Assembly (NCBI RefSeq): GCF_018100925.1
Contig: NZ_JAGJEH010000002.1
Coordinates: 62,001-126,000 of the forward strand
From: Pseudoalteromonas luteoviolacea
Lineage (GTDB): Bacteria; Pseudomonadota; Gammaproteobacteria; Enterobacterales; Alteromonadaceae
Length of the DNA stretch: 64,000 nt
Direction of reading: 5' to 3'
The notes below the pieces were generated by a model. The model was not told the origin of the DNA. It searched no databases and saw only the letters and a list, made by a program, of their open reading frames with translations. The first letter of the stretch is position 1. Each line of letters starts with the position of its first letter. The position numbers and the translations under genes were made by a program. Below are positions 1 through 9,723 of the stretch, one piece after another.

Positions 1-152
1 CTTTCTCTCCAGAGTTCCACCAAGCGATGTCAATGCAACCAAGCAATGATGTAGCGCCTAATACAGTGCTGGCGGTTATGCAGAAAGGCTATACCTTAAA
101 TGGTCGTTTATTACGCCCAGCAATGGTAATGGTATCTAAAGCTGCTGAGTAA
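1..152 (+). CDS. grpE: GrpE, C-terminal part (nucleotide exchange factor for DnaK)
   Basis: This is the last 49 codons of a gene that begins before the window; the reading frame starts at base 3 and stops at 150-152. The visible peptide contains [17 protein letters not shown] and, near its end, [19 protein letters not shown], which match the beta-domain of GrpE. In the family this beta-domain contacts the DnaK ATPase lobe and drives ADP release in the cytoplasmic Hsp70 cycle. The stop is followed by a good intrinsic terminator, so grpE ends its transcript here. The identification is firm although only the tail is present. Confidence 0.9.
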   Translation, partial: FSPEFHQAMSMQPSNDVAPNTVLAVMQKGYTLNGRLLRPAMVMVSKAAE

Positions 153-200
153 CGTACTAAATTAATCTAAAAGTACGTTTTTAGTCGTTAACAATTATAT

Positions 201-236
201 AAAAGGGCTGCCAATTAGTTGGTGGCCCTTTTTTAT
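201..236 (+). terminator. Intrinsic terminator after grpE
   Basis: An AAAAGGGC arm (201-208) and a GCCCTTTT arm (224-231) enclose a short loop, and T residues follow. It lies about 50 bases after the grpE stop and ends before the next gene. Confidence 0.8.
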
Positions 237-276
237 AGTTACTCGAGTAAATACGCGCTCAAGGATGTGTCGTAAA

Positions 277-2370
277 ATGAAAAAGTTAACTTTTATAGCA
301 TGCACTCTTTTAGCAATGGTAGGTTATTTTTTTTTACAAGAAGCGCCTTCCGATAAACAAGATCCATTCATTGGGCTTGTATCAAACAATCAGCAGCAAG
401 AAGAAGCATTAAGGCTCAGCCAACGGCACTTTGCATCTCAAAAGCTCAAAGAGCTAACCATCGCGAATGCGCAGTGCAAAAAATCTCAAAAAGACTTTGG
501 CAGTCAAGTACAAAGTGTTCACGATATCCTCATTCGCGCTTTAGAGCATGAGCTCAGAAACGGCAAAACGATGCAAGAACTGCTGCGTTACTCGGGCCAA
601 TACAACGGGTTCTATAGCAGTTATAAGGATTTACTGCGCGAGGCTGTGTTTAATATTGAAAAGGATAAGTACCAATACACTAGCGCTATTGATATTTTGT
701 ACGAATGGGATGGTCTATCTGTCATTGAAGGTTTTTCTACTATCAAATCACCCTTAATTGTCGAAGCTTTGAAATTATTTGAAGAGCATGCAGAGGGCGT
801 GAAATTACCATTCCAACTAGCCAGTGAAGTAGACAACTCGGTACTTTACGCCCTTGTTGAAAACGAACGTCATTTTAATACCTATTTAGAGTCACCGCTA
901 AGCGTCGGGGGGAGTACTGTCGTTTCACCCTCTATTTTGTTTTCGCTCGCTGCTGGTAACTTAAACATTGACGAATTTAAGCAAGTGATTGCATCAAAAT
1001 CTTTTACTGTGAATGACGTTGCTGTGGCTGTGACAAACAATATGCCATATGAACATATTGAAGCAATGCTGTCACAGACAGTATCTATAGGCACTATGCC
1101 ATTAGCATTGCAAAGCCATGATGACTTTTATGGCAATTTTTATGGCAATTTGGCTGATGTGGCAGCGTCGGTGCACAATGTGAAGCTGCTCAAGCTATTA
1201 GCAAGTTATAATGTTGAACCTTCAAACGAGCCCGGTGTAATTAGTGGGCTGGACATCGCAATAGCGAATTTGCCAAACCAGCCAGAGGACTACGCCGATT
1301 TGGCAAGCTTTGACAGTAAATACGTTGATACCATCAACTACTTGGTGCAAAAAGGCTTTAAAGCACATGGTGCTCATATTCAGTTTGAAGAGTTGGACTA
1401 CTTTTTCTTTTCAGCGACTTATGGTGCTAGATTGAGCAGTCATGATGTATTGTCTCCGGAGCTTAAACAGGCGCTACGTGGGGTCAGTTTAGTTGAAGAA
1501 CATGAGTATATACAGGGCGATAGAGAAAAGGATGACTCACTTATATCAAAGGCCATTGAGGCGATGGAGATCAGCAAAAAAGTTGTGCAGGACCAATCTA
1601 AGCAGTGCGCTGAAATCCGACAGGAATTGCTAACAGCAGAGGGGTTTTCAGACTCAAGGGAAATATATGATTTATTTGATAGGCTCGAAAAAGAGCAAGA
1701 AAATATCGCTGCCAGATTACATGACATAGATCCAGTTTTGGTAGACATTTGGTGGGACAAACGATTTGATTCAAGTATGGACCAAAGTAGTGATTTTATA
1801 GCAATGCTGCGTGACCAAGCATTCCAGCAGGCGTTTGATTACAGCACATCTAAAACGTTGAGTGAATATGAAACCAATGCACTATTATATGTACTGGTGC
1901 ACAGTAACGTGGATGCACTTTCTATTTGGCGGGCTCGAGTTGAACAGATCGCACCAACCAATTTAATGGTGTTTAAACGCTTGTCTATCAATCATTGGCA
2001 ATGGCTACGTAGTGAGCGGTTTGACTTTACTATCAAAGATAAGTTTGAAAAGGGGCTATTTGTCCCCGCCGCATTGAATTCTTCTGACGCGATCAAGCTT
2101 TTACTTGAGCTAGGTATGTCACCAAATTTTGATATGTTAGGTTTAGATGTGTTGGACGTATTGCTCGATGAAAGTTACAACAAAGGCAAACTACATGACA
2201 GTTTGGCCGATATAATCCCGTTTGTAAAAAAAATAGAGCGCAGCCATTTTGCGAGAGTTGCGAGACTCAAGCAATTCTTCCCTAAAGAATATGAAAAACT
2301 GCTCAAGCTAAATCATCATTTTTCGGTTGCCGAAGGTACATTGATCAATAAGTTTAAATCTCAGTTGTAA
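277..2370 (+). CDS. Unrecognised exported or membrane-anchored protein, about 697 residues
   Basis: I do not recognise a named family. The N-terminus (MKKLTFIACTLLAMVGYFFL) is one hydrophobic segment after two lysines, so the protein is probably secreted or held in the inner membrane by its N-terminus. No convincing lipobox is seen. The rest is soluble and helix-rich. Stretches such as VKLLKLLASYNVEPS and DAIKLLLELGMSPNFD resemble degenerate ankyrin-type repeats (LLxxGxxPN), which suggests a repeat scaffold. A central acidic and lysine-rich region is probably coiled coil. An in-frame ATG exists 12 bases upstream at 265, but AAGGA at 261-265 overlaps it and is well placed for the ATG at 277. 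The gene is flanked by terminators and appears monocistronic. Confidence 0.6.
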   Translation: MKKLTFIACTLLAMVGYFFLQEAPSDKQDPFIGLVSNNQQQEEALRLSQRHFASQKLKELTIANAQCKKSQKDFGSQVQSVHDILIRALEHELRNGKTMQELLRYSGQYNGFYSSYKDLLREAVFNIEKDKYQYTSAIDILYEWDGLSVIEGFSTIKSPLIVEALKLFEEHAEGVKLPFQLASEVDNSVLYALVENERHFNTYLESPLSVGGSTVVSPSILFSLAAGNLNIDEFKQVIASKSFTVNDVAVAVTNNMPYEHIEAMLSQTVSIGTMPLALQSHDDFYGNFYGNLADVAASVHNVKLLKLLASYNVEPSNEPGVISGLDIAIANLPNQPEDYADLASFDSKYVDTINYLVQKGFKAHGAHIQFEELDYFFFSATYGARLSSHDVLSPELKQALRGVSLVEEHEYIQGDREKDDSLISKAIEAMEISKKVVQDQSKQCAEIRQELLTAEGFSDSREIYDLFDRLEKEQENIAARLHDIDPVLVDIWWDKRFDSSMDQSSDFIAMLRDQAFQQAFDYSTSKTLSEYETNALLYVLVHSNVDALSIWRARVEQIAPTNLMVFKRLSINHWQWLRSERFDFTIKDKFEKGLFVPAALNSSDAIKLLLELGMSPNFDMLGLDVLDVLLDESYNKGKLHDSLADIIPFVKKIERSHFARVARLKQFFPKEYEKLLKLNHHFSVAEGTLINKFKSQL

Positions 2371-2480
2371 GCAGGTAGACAACAAGGGGTTGTAAGTCGA
2401 GTTGTTGTTTCTAGTCAAATTCATATGTTGTAGTTTATTATTGAATTTAAATTGCGAGCCAATAAAACGTAGGAAGTATT

Positions 2481-3278
2481 ATGAAACGAGTAGTCGCTTG
2501 TATCTTGGCAGCTGCGCTGCTGAGTGGGTGTAAAACGTCACCAACGGGGAGAACGCAAATAATGATGTTCCCCGAGCATAAAATGAACGAATTGGGTGCG
2601 GCGAGCTTTGATCAGATTAAAACAGAGCAGCCTGTCGAAGCTAATACAAGAACCAATCAATATGTTAGATGTATTGCAGATGCACTAATCGCTCAACTGC
2701 CAAATAAATATGCTCAGCAAAATTGGGAAGTTGTGGTATTTAAAGATGACAGCGCTAATGCATTTGCTTTACCGGGTGGGAAAATAGGCGTACATACAGG
2801 GTTGTTAAAAGTCGCTAAAAATCAGCATCAATTGGCGGCAGTGATGGGCCATGAAGTAGGACATGTAATTGCACAACACGGCAATGAGCGCATGACGCAA
2901 AGCAGCTTTTTGCAAGCAGGTTTACAGGTGAGCAATGCGGTATTAGAAATGAATGATGTACAGTACCGCAACGCCATTATGCAAGGACTTGGGGTTGGTG
3001 CGCAAGTTGGCGTGGCACTGCCATTTGGCCGTGCGCACGAAAGTGAAGCCGATATTATTGGCCTTGAACTCATGGCAAAGGCAGGGTTTAAACCCCAGGG
3101 GTCAGTTGAGCTTTGGCAAAATATGGAAAAGCTGGGTGGGGATAGGCCTATGGAATTTTTATCGACTCACCCATCTCCTGACAACAGAATAGAAAAGTTA
3201 AATGGTAAAATGGCTGAAGCCAACAGTTTGTTTAGAGCGGCTCAGCAAAAAGGGTTAAAGCCACAGTGTAAGGTGTAA
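2481..3278 (+). CDS. M48-family metalloprotease, lipoprotein
   Basis: A 265-residue zinc peptidase of the M48 type. The N-terminus is a lipoprotein signal with lipobox LLSGC (Cys17), placing the enzyme in the periplasm on a membrane, probably the outer membrane. The zinc motif is HEVGH (His124, Glu125, His128), and ESEAD near residues 187-191 supplies the third ligand. This arrangement matches the E. coli LoiP/YcaL class of envelope proteases that degrade misassembled outer-membrane proteins; the exact orthologue cannot be fixed by eye. The ATG has a usable AGGAAG sequence 7-8 bases upstream. It converges on the next gene across a shared hairpin. Confidence 0.85.
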   Translation: MKRVVACILAAALLSGCKTSPTGRTQIMMFPEHKMNELGAASFDQIKTEQPVEANTRTNQYVRCIADALIAQLPNKYAQQNWEVVVFKDDSANAFALPGGKIGVHTGLLKVAKNQHQLAAVMGHEVGHVIAQHGNERMTQSSFLQAGLQVSNAVLEMNDVQYRNAIMQGLGVGAQVGVALPFGRAHESEADIIGLELMAKAGFKPQGSVELWQNMEKLGGDRPMEFLSTHPSPDNRIEKLNGKMAEANSLFRAAQQKGLKPQCKV

Positions 3279-3286
3279 TCGGTATT

Positions 3287-3317
3287 GGCAAAGGCGAAGC
3301 AGTGCTTTACCTTTGCC
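3287..3317. terminator. Hairpin shared by two convergent genes
   Basis: GGCAAAGG (3287-3294) and CCTTTGCC (3310-3317) form a perfect 8-bp stem between the convergent M48 and YgjP-like genes. There is no strong T-tract on either side, so efficiency is uncertain. Confidence 0.5.
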
Positions 3318-3322
3318 ACAAA

Positions 3323-3859
3323 TTAGATCTGTGTATAAAAGTTCATTCCCAACTCATCCAATACCACAAATAGCCTCAGATCTAATTCTAACTGATGGTA
3401 ATCTGGCTCCATATTACAGCACAAGTTGTAAAATGCTTTGTCGTGATCAGCATGTTTAAAGTGGGCTAACTCATGCACGATTAAGGCGCGTAATATTGCT
3501 TCTGGCGCATATTTTAGCTGGTTGTTTAATGCGATATCGTAGCGCGTTTTTAGCTTTTGACCATGGCGGTGCTGCTTATGAGTATGAGTACCGAGCGTGC
3601 CTTTCATCATATCTGTATGTTTGTTAAAGCTGACGTTATTTAATCGTGGTGTGTTTTTCAAATAACGCTGTTTTAAGGCCGTACAATATTGATACAGGGC
3701 CTGTTGATTTTGCAATTGATGGCCCGATGGATATTTACTTTTGAAATAAGGCTGTAATTTCTCATCTGTTATCAGTGTTTTCACCTGAGCTTGCAAACTG
3801 TCGGGGTAGTGTTGGAAATACTTTAATTGTTGCATATTTTGCGCTTGGAACATGGCCAT
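3323..3859 (-). CDS. YgjP-like (DUF45) metallopeptidase-domain protein
   Basis: A 178-residue cytoplasmic protein without a signal peptide. It carries HELAHFKHADHD at residues 129-140: an HExxH zinc motif with a further histidine at 139, as in the YgjP-like metal-dependent hydrolases related to WLM and SprT proteins. Its substrate is not established; some relatives are linked to SUMO/DNA-repair metalloproteases, but that should not be transferred here. A second ATG two codons in (3853) is also possible. It is convergent with the M48 lipoprotein gene and divergent from the GFA gene. Confidence 0.75.
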   Translation of the reverse strand: MAMFQAQNMQQLKYFQHYPDSLQAQVKTLITDEKLQPYFKSKYPSGHQLQNQQALYQYCTALKQRYLKNTPRLNNVSFNKHTDMMKGTLGTHTHKQHRHGQKLKTRYDIALNNQLKYAPEAILRALIVHELAHFKHADHDKAFYNLCCNMEPDYHQLELDLRLFVVLDELGMNFYTQI

Positions 3860-3905
3860 TTTAAACGTATTCTATCGCGTGATTATAACGCAAGGAAAAG
3901 AGTAA

Positions 3906-4322
3906 ATGTATAAGGCGAGTTGTTTATGCAATGCGGTTCAGCTAGAGATCAATGGACCCATTGAAAGTATTATTCACTGTCATTGTTCCCTGTGCAGAAA
4001 GTCGAGTGGCACGGCCTATGCGACCAATGGTTTTATTGCGACATCTTCATTGAAAATAGTAACGGGTGAGGAGTTGATCCAATCCTATGCCTTCAAGCCC
4101 GGTAGGCTGAGACATTTTTGCAGTCGCTGTGCTTCTCCATTGTTTAGTTCAAACGCAGATTTACCTGAAAAGTTGCGCCTCAGGCTTGGGGTATTAGATT
4201 CGGATATTGAAGAGCGACCTGGATCACATAACTTTGTGTCGTCAAAAGCCAATTGGGACGAAATAAATGCCCAGATCCCGCACTATGACGAATTTGAACC
4301 AGCTCGAATGAAAGCAAAGTAA
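3906..4322 (+). CDS. GFA-family zinc protein (CENP-V/GFA domain)
   Basis: A 138-residue single-domain protein with the cysteine pattern of the GFA fold: Cys6-x-Cys8, the HCHCSLCRKSSG cluster (Cys25, Cys27, Cys30) and CSRC (Cys72, Cys75). These ligands bind zinc in the family founded by a proposed glutathione-dependent formaldehyde-activating enzyme. Most members have no proven substrate, and 'GFA' is a domain name rather than a function here. Length and motif order are typical and complete. The gene is cytoplasmic, monocistronic, and converges on the small peptide gene that follows. Confidence 0.85.
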   Translation: MYKASCLCNAVQLEINGPIESIIHCHCSLCRKSSGTAYATNGFIATSSLKIVTGEELIQSYAFKPGRLRHFCSRCASPLFSSNADLPEKLRLRLGVLDSDIEERPGSHNFVSSKANWDEINAQIPHYDEFEPARMKAK

Positions 4323-4338
4323 TTTGGTTTTTGAAAAG

Positions 4339-4357
4339 GTGAGTGCAATGCACTCAC
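4339..4357. terminator. Perfect inverted repeat between convergent genes
   Basis: A 9-bp arm, GTGAGTGCA, one central base, and its complement TGCACTCAC occupy 4339-4357. On the minus strand it is followed by CTTTTC, so it best fits a terminator for the peptide gene at 4364-4564, possibly working for both directions. Confidence 0.6.
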
Positions 4358-4363
4358 TCAACA

Positions 4364-4564
4364 TTAGTAGTCAGTTTCCATCGTGCAGCAGTCTGAAGCA
4401 CGAGAATTACCACCACTTGGGCCTAAGGCCACTTGGCAGCAGTCTGATGCACGTGAATTGCCCCCAGTCTGACCGCCAGCAACTTCGTTAGTTTGGGCTT
4501 TTGGTAGACGTACTTTATCGAAAGATAGAGTTTTCACTTGTTTTTTCTGTAGTTTGAGTATCAT
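4364..4564 (-). CDS. Putative RiPP (natural-product) precursor peptide with a duplicated Cys-Cys core
   Basis: A 66-residue peptide. Residues 1-31 look like a leader: a lysine-rich start (MILKLQKKQVKTLS) resembling the leaders of 'natural product precursor'/class I lanthipeptide families, ending in VAGG, a double-glycine cleavage motif. The rest contains GGNSRASDCC twice, at residues 34-43 and 51-60, separated by QVALGPS and followed by TMETDY. The two 30-base DNA copies (4385-4414 and 4436-4465) differ at four positions, all third-codon positions and all synonymous, so the peptide is very likely translated and kept by selection. AAGGA lies just upstream of the ATG. No modifying enzyme, peptidase or exporter gene lies nearby, so it would be an orphan precursor. 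The product is unknown. Confidence 0.65.
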   Translation of the reverse strand: MILKLQKKQVKTLSFDKVRLPKAQTNEVAGGQTGGNSRASDCCQVALGPSGGNSRASDCCTMETDY

Positions 4565-4632
4565 GGTTAGTCCTTCTTTATTTTTATAAAATCCAATTTC
4601 ACCATGCCAGCCTAAACGTGCCCTGTCAAATT

Positions 4633-5481
4633 TCAGAGCAATGATTGCTGTTTGGGTTGTTGCTCTGCAGGAAAAGGTCGCAGCACTTTGTGTTCAATAC
4701 CTAAATCTTGGATAAACTGCCTTGCAAGCAGCGGTGCGTCGTAATTATCCGCAGTATGGAAAAAAACGATGGGTTCTTTCCCTTCTGCTATCCACGTATC
4801 AATCTTTTTGAGCCAAGGCTGATAAAAAGGTCGATTATGCTCAAGCACAGAGCAGCCAACAAAGCGCAACATAGGGCGATTGCCCGTAGCAATCACGTTG
4901 ACAGGTACTCGCGGCTTTTTACGCTGTGCGTCTTCAATGGCTGGTGTACTCGGCGCTTCACTAAATAGAGGACGTGTATCCATCATGATGCGGTTAATGC
5001 CGTTACTCATCAAAAATTGATTTAAGCGCCTTTCATTATCATCTTTTCGAAAAAACGCTAAATTGCGAACTTCTACGCCAAGGCATAATTCACGCGGTAG
5101 TTGCGCAATGAAGCTTTGTATTCTCGACAGGTGTTCCGGCCCACAGCTTGCTGGCAGTTGCAGCATGACCATACCTATTTTATCAAACAGCGGCGCGAAT
5201 AAGTTCAACCATGTATCTAGCTCTTTTTGACAATTTTGCAGCGCCAACTCGTGAGAGATGAGTTTAGGTAGTTTAAAAGTAAATTTAAAGTCATCAGGTA
5301 CAGTGTTTTTCCACTGCATTACGGTCTCTGGCTTTGGGTTTGCGTAAAAGCTGGTATTGCCTTCGACACTATTGAACATAGTTGCGTATTCGCTGAGCAT
5401 ATTTGCATTGCTGCAATGTTGACTAAAGAAACGTCCTTTCCAGTGCGATGAGCTCCATTGTGGGCAACCTAAATACAACAT
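4633..5481 (-). CDS. DUF72 (YecE-like) family protein
   Basis: A 282-residue cytoplasmic protein starting MLYLGCPQWSSSHWKGRFF, the hallmark opening of DUF72/YecE TIM-barrel proteins. Other typical stretches are SFYANPKP, FKFTFKLPKLISHEL and, near the end, EPIVFFHTADNYDAPLLA. The family is widespread and has no assigned reaction. Length is normal and the gene appears intact. It stands alone between the peptide gene (same strand, 68 bases downstream) and divergent aspS. Confidence 0.85.
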   Translation of the reverse strand: MLYLGCPQWSSSHWKGRFFSQHCSNANMLSEYATMFNSVEGNTSFYANPKPETVMQWKNTVPDDFKFTFKLPKLISHELALQNCQKELDTWLNLFAPLFDKIGMVMLQLPASCGPEHLSRIQSFIAQLPRELCLGVEVRNLAFFRKDDNERRLNQFLMSNGINRIMMDTRPLFSEAPSTPAIEDAQRKKPRVPVNVIATGNRPMLRFVGCSVLEHNRPFYQPWLKKIDTWIAEGKEPIVFFHTADNYDAPLLARQFIQDLGIEHKVLRPFPAEQQPKQQSLL

Positions 5482-5676
5482 AGTTATCTTCGTTTGTGCT
5501 TTTTTTTGAGTTTATCAAATTGAGAGTACCTAAAAAAATCAACTTTGCGAAGATTCCTTGCTTTATAAGGATGACAAAGCCCCCCAGTTTTATATAATTG
5601 GCGATTATTTTTGTTAATTACGATAGCGATAGGCTGGAAAGCACTTTTCATACAGGCCTAAGCAAATAGGAACTAT

Positions 5677-7458
5677 ATGCGCTCTATATACTGCGGAAAT
5701 TTAAATAAAGACCACGTAGGTCAAGAAGTCGAATTATGTGGTTGGATCAACAAGCGCCGTGACTTAGGTGGATTAATTTTCGTCGACTTAAGAGATCGCG
5801 AAGGTTTGGTGCAGGTTGTTTTTGACCCAGAAGTTGAAGGCTTGATGGATGTTGCGAATACGCTGCGCCAAGAGTTTTGTGTGAAAGTGACAGGTAGTGT
5901 TCGTGCAAGGCCTGACAGCCAAGTTAATAAAGACATGGCGACAGGTGAAGTTGAAATCCTGGGCACAGGCCTTGAAATCATTAACCGTTCTGAACCTTTA
6001 CCGCTAGACTTCAATCAGCAAAATTCAGAAGAGCGACGTCTAAAGTACCGTTACTTAGATCTACGTCGTTTAGAAATGAGCGATCGAATTAAACTACGAG
6101 CGAAAGCATCGAGCTTTGTTCGTCGTTTCCTAGATACCAACGATTTCTTGGACATTGAAACGCCTGTTTTAACCAAAGCAACACCAGAAGGCGCGCGTGA
6201 TTACTTGGTACCGAGCCGTGTACACAAGGGCAGCTTTTACGCATTACCTCAATCTCCACAGCTGTTTAAACAGTTGTTGATGATGTCTGGTTTTGACCGC
6301 TATTACCAAATCGTGAAATGTTTCCGTGATGAAGACTTGCGTGCGGATAGACAGCCAGAATTCACACAGATAGATTTAGAAACGTCATTTATGACCTCTG
6401 ATCAAGTACGTGAAGTAACTGAGCGCATGATCCGTGAAATGTGGCAAGAGCTACTGAATGTGGACCTTGGTGAATTCCCTACGATGCCATATGCAGAAGC
6501 AATGCGTCGTTTTGGTTCAGACAAGCCTGACTTACGTAACCCATTAGAGCTTGTCGACGTTGCTGATATCGTTAAAGATGTCGAGTTTAAAGTGTTAGCT
6601 GGTCCTGCGAACGACGAAAAAGGTCGCGTAGCTGTATTAACAGTACCGGGCGGTGCAGAGCTATCTCGTAAGCAAATCGACGAGTATACAAAATTTGTCG
6701 GTATTTACGGCGCGAAAGGCCTTGCTTGGATGAAGGTAAACGACCGTGAAGCAGGTATGGAAGGTGTACAATCACCAATCGCTAAATTCTTAAACGAAGA
6801 CGTGATCAGCGCTTTGCTAGAACGCACCAATGCACAAACTGGCGATATCATCCTATTTGGCGCGGATAAGCGTAACGTTGTAAATGAAGCAATGGGTGCA
6901 TTGCGTTTGAAAGTAGGTTTGGACAGAGAGATCACTGATCTTAACAAGTGGGCACCGCTTTGGGTTGTTGACTTCCCGATGTTCGAAGAAGATGACGAAG
7001 GTAACTTGCATGCTGTACACCATCCATTTACGGCGCCAAAAGATATCAGTGCACAAGAGCTAGAAGCAAATCCAGCTGCAGCGATTTCAGATGCGTACGA
7101 TATGGTACTTAATGGCTATGAAGTCGGTGGCGGTTCAGTTCGTATCCACAACAATGAAATGCAGCAAGCGGCATTTAGAATTTTAGGTATTGAAGAGCAA
7201 GAACAACAAGACAAGTTTGGTTTCTTACTCGATGCATTGAAGTATGGTACACCGCCACACGCTGGTTTGGCATTTGGCCTTGACCGTCTTGTGATGTTGC
7301 TATGTGGTACAGATAACATTCGTGATGTGATTGCATTCCCTAAAACAACTCAGGCATCTTGTTTGATGACCAATGCGCCAAGTGTTGCAAACCCAGATGC
7401 ATTAACTGAGCTTGCGATTGCAGTGCAAGCACAACAAGCACAAAGTGAAGAGCAGTAA
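5677..7458 (+). CDS. aspS: Aspartate--tRNA ligase
   Basis: A 593-residue class IIb aminoacyl-tRNA synthetase that charges tRNA-Asp with aspartate in the cytoplasm. It starts with the anticodon-binding OB fold ([20 protein letters not shown]). The catalytic core follows with motif 2 ([16 protein letters not shown]), the bacterial GAD insertion domain, and motif 3 ([15 protein letters not shown]). Length agrees with the bacterial type (E. coli 590). The ATG at 5677 matches the conserved N-terminus (MRSIYCG). An intrinsic terminator follows, separating it from ruvC. Confidence 0.97.
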   Translation: MRSIYCGNLNKDHVGQEVELCGWINKRRDLGGLIFVDLRDREGLVQVVFDPEVEGLMDVANTLRQEFCVKVTGSVRARPDSQVNKDMATGEVEILGTGLEIINRSEPLPLDFNQQNSEERRLKYRYLDLRRLEMSDRIKLRAKASSFVRRFLDTNDFLDIETPVLTKATPEGARDYLVPSRVHKGSFYALPQSPQLFKQLLMMSGFDRYYQIVKCFRDEDLRADRQPEFTQIDLETSFMTSDQVREVTERMIREMWQELLNVDLGEFPTMPYAEAMRRFGSDKPDLRNPLELVDVADIVKDVEFKVLAGPANDEKGRVAVLTVPGGAELSRKQIDEYTKFVGIYGAKGLAWMKVNDREAGMEGVQSPIAKFLNEDVISALLERTNAQTGDIILFGADKRNVVNEAMGALRLKVGLDREITDLNKWAPLWVVDFPMFEEDDEGNLHAVHHPFTAPKDISAQELEANPAAAISDAYDMVLNGYEVGGGSVRIHNNEMQQAAFRILGIEEQEQQDKFGFLLDALKYGTPPHAGLAFGLDRLVMLLCGTDNIRDVIAFPKTTQASCLMTNAPSVANPDALTELAIAVQAQQAQSEEQ

Positions 7459-7474
7459 GCACTGACCTTCTTTG

Positions 7475-7503
7475 AAAAGGCGGCTTTAATAGCCGCCTTT
7501 TTT
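7475..7503 (+). terminator. Intrinsic terminator after aspS
   Basis: AAAAGGCGGCT and AGCCGCC pair around a short TTAAT loop and are followed by seven T residues, a strong rho-independent terminator. Confidence 0.9.
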
Positions 7504-7568
7504 GTTTAACACTGGAAATCCATACAGTATTTTGGCATGATGTTGAAAAAAGCAAAGAGGGCAGTGCC

Positions 7569-8090
7569 TTGGCAGTTATTTTGGGCATAGACCCTGGTTC
7601 GAGGTTTACAGGTTACGGCGTGATTGAGCATCAAGGTGCAAAATTTAAGTACCTTGGTAGTGGCTGTATAAAAGTTGGAGAGCATGATTTTCCAACACGG
7701 TTAAAAATGATCTTTCAAGGTATAAGCCAATTGATAGAGCAATTTTCACCGGACAGCTTTGCGATAGAGCAAGTATTTATGGCGCATAACCCCGACTCTG
7801 CATTAAAGCTTGGTCAAGCGCGAGGTGCAGCCATTGTAGCTGCGACGATGCAAGATGTCGTTGTCCATGAATATTCTGCGAGACAAATCAAGCAAGCAGT
7901 GGTTGGCACAGGTGGTGCAAACAAAACTCAGGTTCAAGAAATGGTTAAACGCATTTTAAAGTTACCCGGTACGCCACAAGCAGATGCCGCAGATGCTTTA
8001 GCGATTGCAATTTGTCATGCCCACTCTGAACAAAACTTAATTCGTTTGGCAGGTAATGCTAAGAAAACAGTTCGTGGAAGGTTAAGATAA
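7569..8090 (+). CDS. ruvC: Holliday-junction resolvase RuvC
   Basis: A 173-residue endonuclease that cuts Holliday junctions symmetrically, completing recombination with RuvAB. The N-terminal [14 protein letters not shown] strand carries the first catalytic aspartate (Asp8), IEQVF the glutamate, and [12 protein letters not shown] the C-terminal aspartates of the RNase H-like fold. Translation starts at TTG: AGAGG lies 8 bases upstream, the next residues (AVILGIDPG) match the family N-terminus, and no ATG fits. ruvC, ruvA and ruvB are separated by only 2 bases each and form one operon. Confidence 0.96.
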   Translation: MAVILGIDPGSRFTGYGVIEHQGAKFKYLGSGCIKVGEHDFPTRLKMIFQGISQLIEQFSPDSFAIEQVFMAHNPDSALKLGQARGAAIVAATMQDVVVHEYSARQIKQAVVGTGGANKTQVQEMVKRILKLPGTPQADAADALAIAICHAHSEQNLIRLAGNAKKTVRGRLR

Positions 8091-8092
8091 TT

Positions 8093-8710
8093 ATGATAGG
8101 TAAATTAAGTGGTACTTTATTAGAGAAGCAACCGCCAGAAATTTTGATCGATGTAAATGGTGTGGGCTATGAAGTACAAATGCCAATGACTTGCTTCTAC
8201 GAGCTGCCAGGTACAGGCCAGCCAGCTGCAATTTTCACTCATTTTGTTGTTCGAGAAGACGCACAGCTGCTTTTTGGCTTCAATCATAAAACTGAACGCG
8301 CGCTATTTAGAGAGCTGATAAAAGCCAATGGAGTGGGGCCTAAATTAGCTTTGGCGATTTTGTCAGGGATGTCGGCTGAGCAATTTGTGCATTGTGTTAA
8401 TCAAGGTGATGCGTCTACACTGGTTAAGATCCCGGGAGTGGGGAAAAAAACCGCAGAGCGCCTAGTCTTAGAAATGAAAGACAAGTTGAAAGACTTTGGC
8501 CATGACTTGTTCACGCCATTCAGTGACAATGCCGTTATTCCACCTCAGGACAACCCGACTGTGGGTAACTTACCTGCGGATGATGCAATTGCTGCGCTGG
8601 TGGCTTTGGGCTACAAAGCCGCGCAAGCACAAAAAGCAGTTAAAGCAGTGAAAGGCGAAGGTTTAGATACAGAAACCATTATTAAAGAAGCCCTTAGATC
8701 TATGATGTAA
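8093..8710 (+). CDS. ruvA: Holliday-junction branch-migration subunit RuvA
   Basis: A 205-residue DNA-binding protein whose tetramer holds the four-way junction and recruits the RuvB motors. It has the N-terminal OB fold ([20 protein letters not shown]), two helix-hairpin-helix motifs ([14 protein letters not shown] and [20 protein letters not shown]), and a C-terminal three-helix domain with EALVALGY-like sequence ([19 protein letters not shown]). Length is typical. It lies between ruvC and ruvB with 2-base gaps, consistent with translational coupling. Confidence 0.97.
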   Translation: MIGKLSGTLLEKQPPEILIDVNGVGYEVQMPMTCFYELPGTGQPAAIFTHFVVREDAQLLFGFNHKTERALFRELIKANGVGPKLALAILSGMSAEQFVHCVNQGDASTLVKIPGVGKKTAERLVLEMKDKLKDFGHDLFTPFSDNAVIPPQDNPTVGNLPADDAIAALVALGYKAAQAQKAVKAVKGEGLDTETIIKEALRSMM

Positions 8711-8712
8711 TT

Positions 8713-9714
8713 ATGATAGAAGCAGACAGACTAATAGAACCTGAAGTTCAAGGTAATGAAGAGCAAATTGATAGGGCTATTCGCCCCAAGCTACTGAGTG
8801 ACTACACTGGACAGCCTCATGTTAAGCAGCAAATGGAAATCTTTATTGAAGCGGCACGATCGCGAGACGAAGCGTTAGACCATTTGTTGATATTTGGACC
8901 TCCTGGGCTTGGCAAAACGACCCTTGCCAATATTGTTGCCAATGAATTGGGTGTAAACATAAAGACAACTTCAGGGCCCGTGCTTGAAAAAGCAGGGGAT
9001 CTGGCAGCGATGCTGACAAACCTTGAAGAAGGCGATGTTTTGTTTATCGATGAGATACATCGCCTAAGCCCGCAAGTTGAAGAAATTCTGTATCCGGCAA
9101 TGGAAGATTATCAGCTAGATATCATGATAGGAGAAGGGCCTGCTGCGCGTTCAATTAAGTTGGACCTACCGCCCTTTACCTTGGTGGGAGCAACAACTCG
9201 TGCTGGTTCTTTGACGTCACCGCTGCGAGACCGCTTTGGTATCGTGCAAAGGCTTGAGTTTTACTCGGTCGATGATTTATCGCAAATTGTTAGCCGCTCA
9301 GCACACTTTTTAAATCTAGAAACAACAGAAGAAGGTGCGCGTGAAGTTGCTAAAAGGGCACGCGGTACGCCGAGGATCGCCAACCGTTTATTGCGACGAG
9401 TACGTGACTTTGCTGATGTCAAAGGTGATGGCAGTGTGGACAAGCGCATTGCAAACCAGGCACTCGATATGGTGGATGTCGACAAATGTGGTTTCGACTA
9501 TATGGACAGGAAGTACTTACTGGCAATTATTGAGAAGTTTACAGGTGGCCCTGTTGGTCTTGATAATCTAGCCGCAGCAATAGGGGAAGAAAAAGAAACC
9601 ATTGAAGATGTTATAGAGCCATACCTTATCCAGCAAGGGTTTATTCAACGTACGCCAAGAGGACGTATTGTTTCAGACCGAGCTTATCTACACTTTGACC
9701 TTTCCAGAGATTAA
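8713..9714 (+). CDS. ruvB: Holliday-junction DNA helicase RuvB
   Basis: A 333-residue AAA+ ATPase that drives branch migration at RuvA-bound junctions. Walker A is [11 protein letters not shown], Walker B is LFIDEIHRL, sensor 1 is GATTRAG, and [15 protein letters not shown] contains the arginine-rich sensor 2 region. The C-terminal winged helix ends with [15 protein letters not shown]. The length matches E. coli RuvB (336). It is the last gene of the ruvCAB operon and a terminator follows within 10 bases. Confidence 0.97.
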   Translation: MIEADRLIEPEVQGNEEQIDRAIRPKLLSDYTGQPHVKQQMEIFIEAARSRDEALDHLLIFGPPGLGKTTLANIVANELGVNIKTTSGPVLEKAGDLAAMLTNLEEGDVLFIDEIHRLSPQVEEILYPAMEDYQLDIMIGEGPAARSIKLDLPPFTLVGATTRAGSLTSPLRDRFGIVQRLEFYSVDDLSQIVSRSAHFLNLETTEEGAREVAKRARGTPRIANRLLRRVRDFADVKGDGSVDKRIANQALDMVDVDKCGFDYMDRKYLLAIIEKFTGGPVGLDNLAAAIGEEKETIEDVIEPYLIQQGFIQRTPRGRIVSDRAYLHFDLSRD

Positions 9715-9723
9715 CTCTTATCA

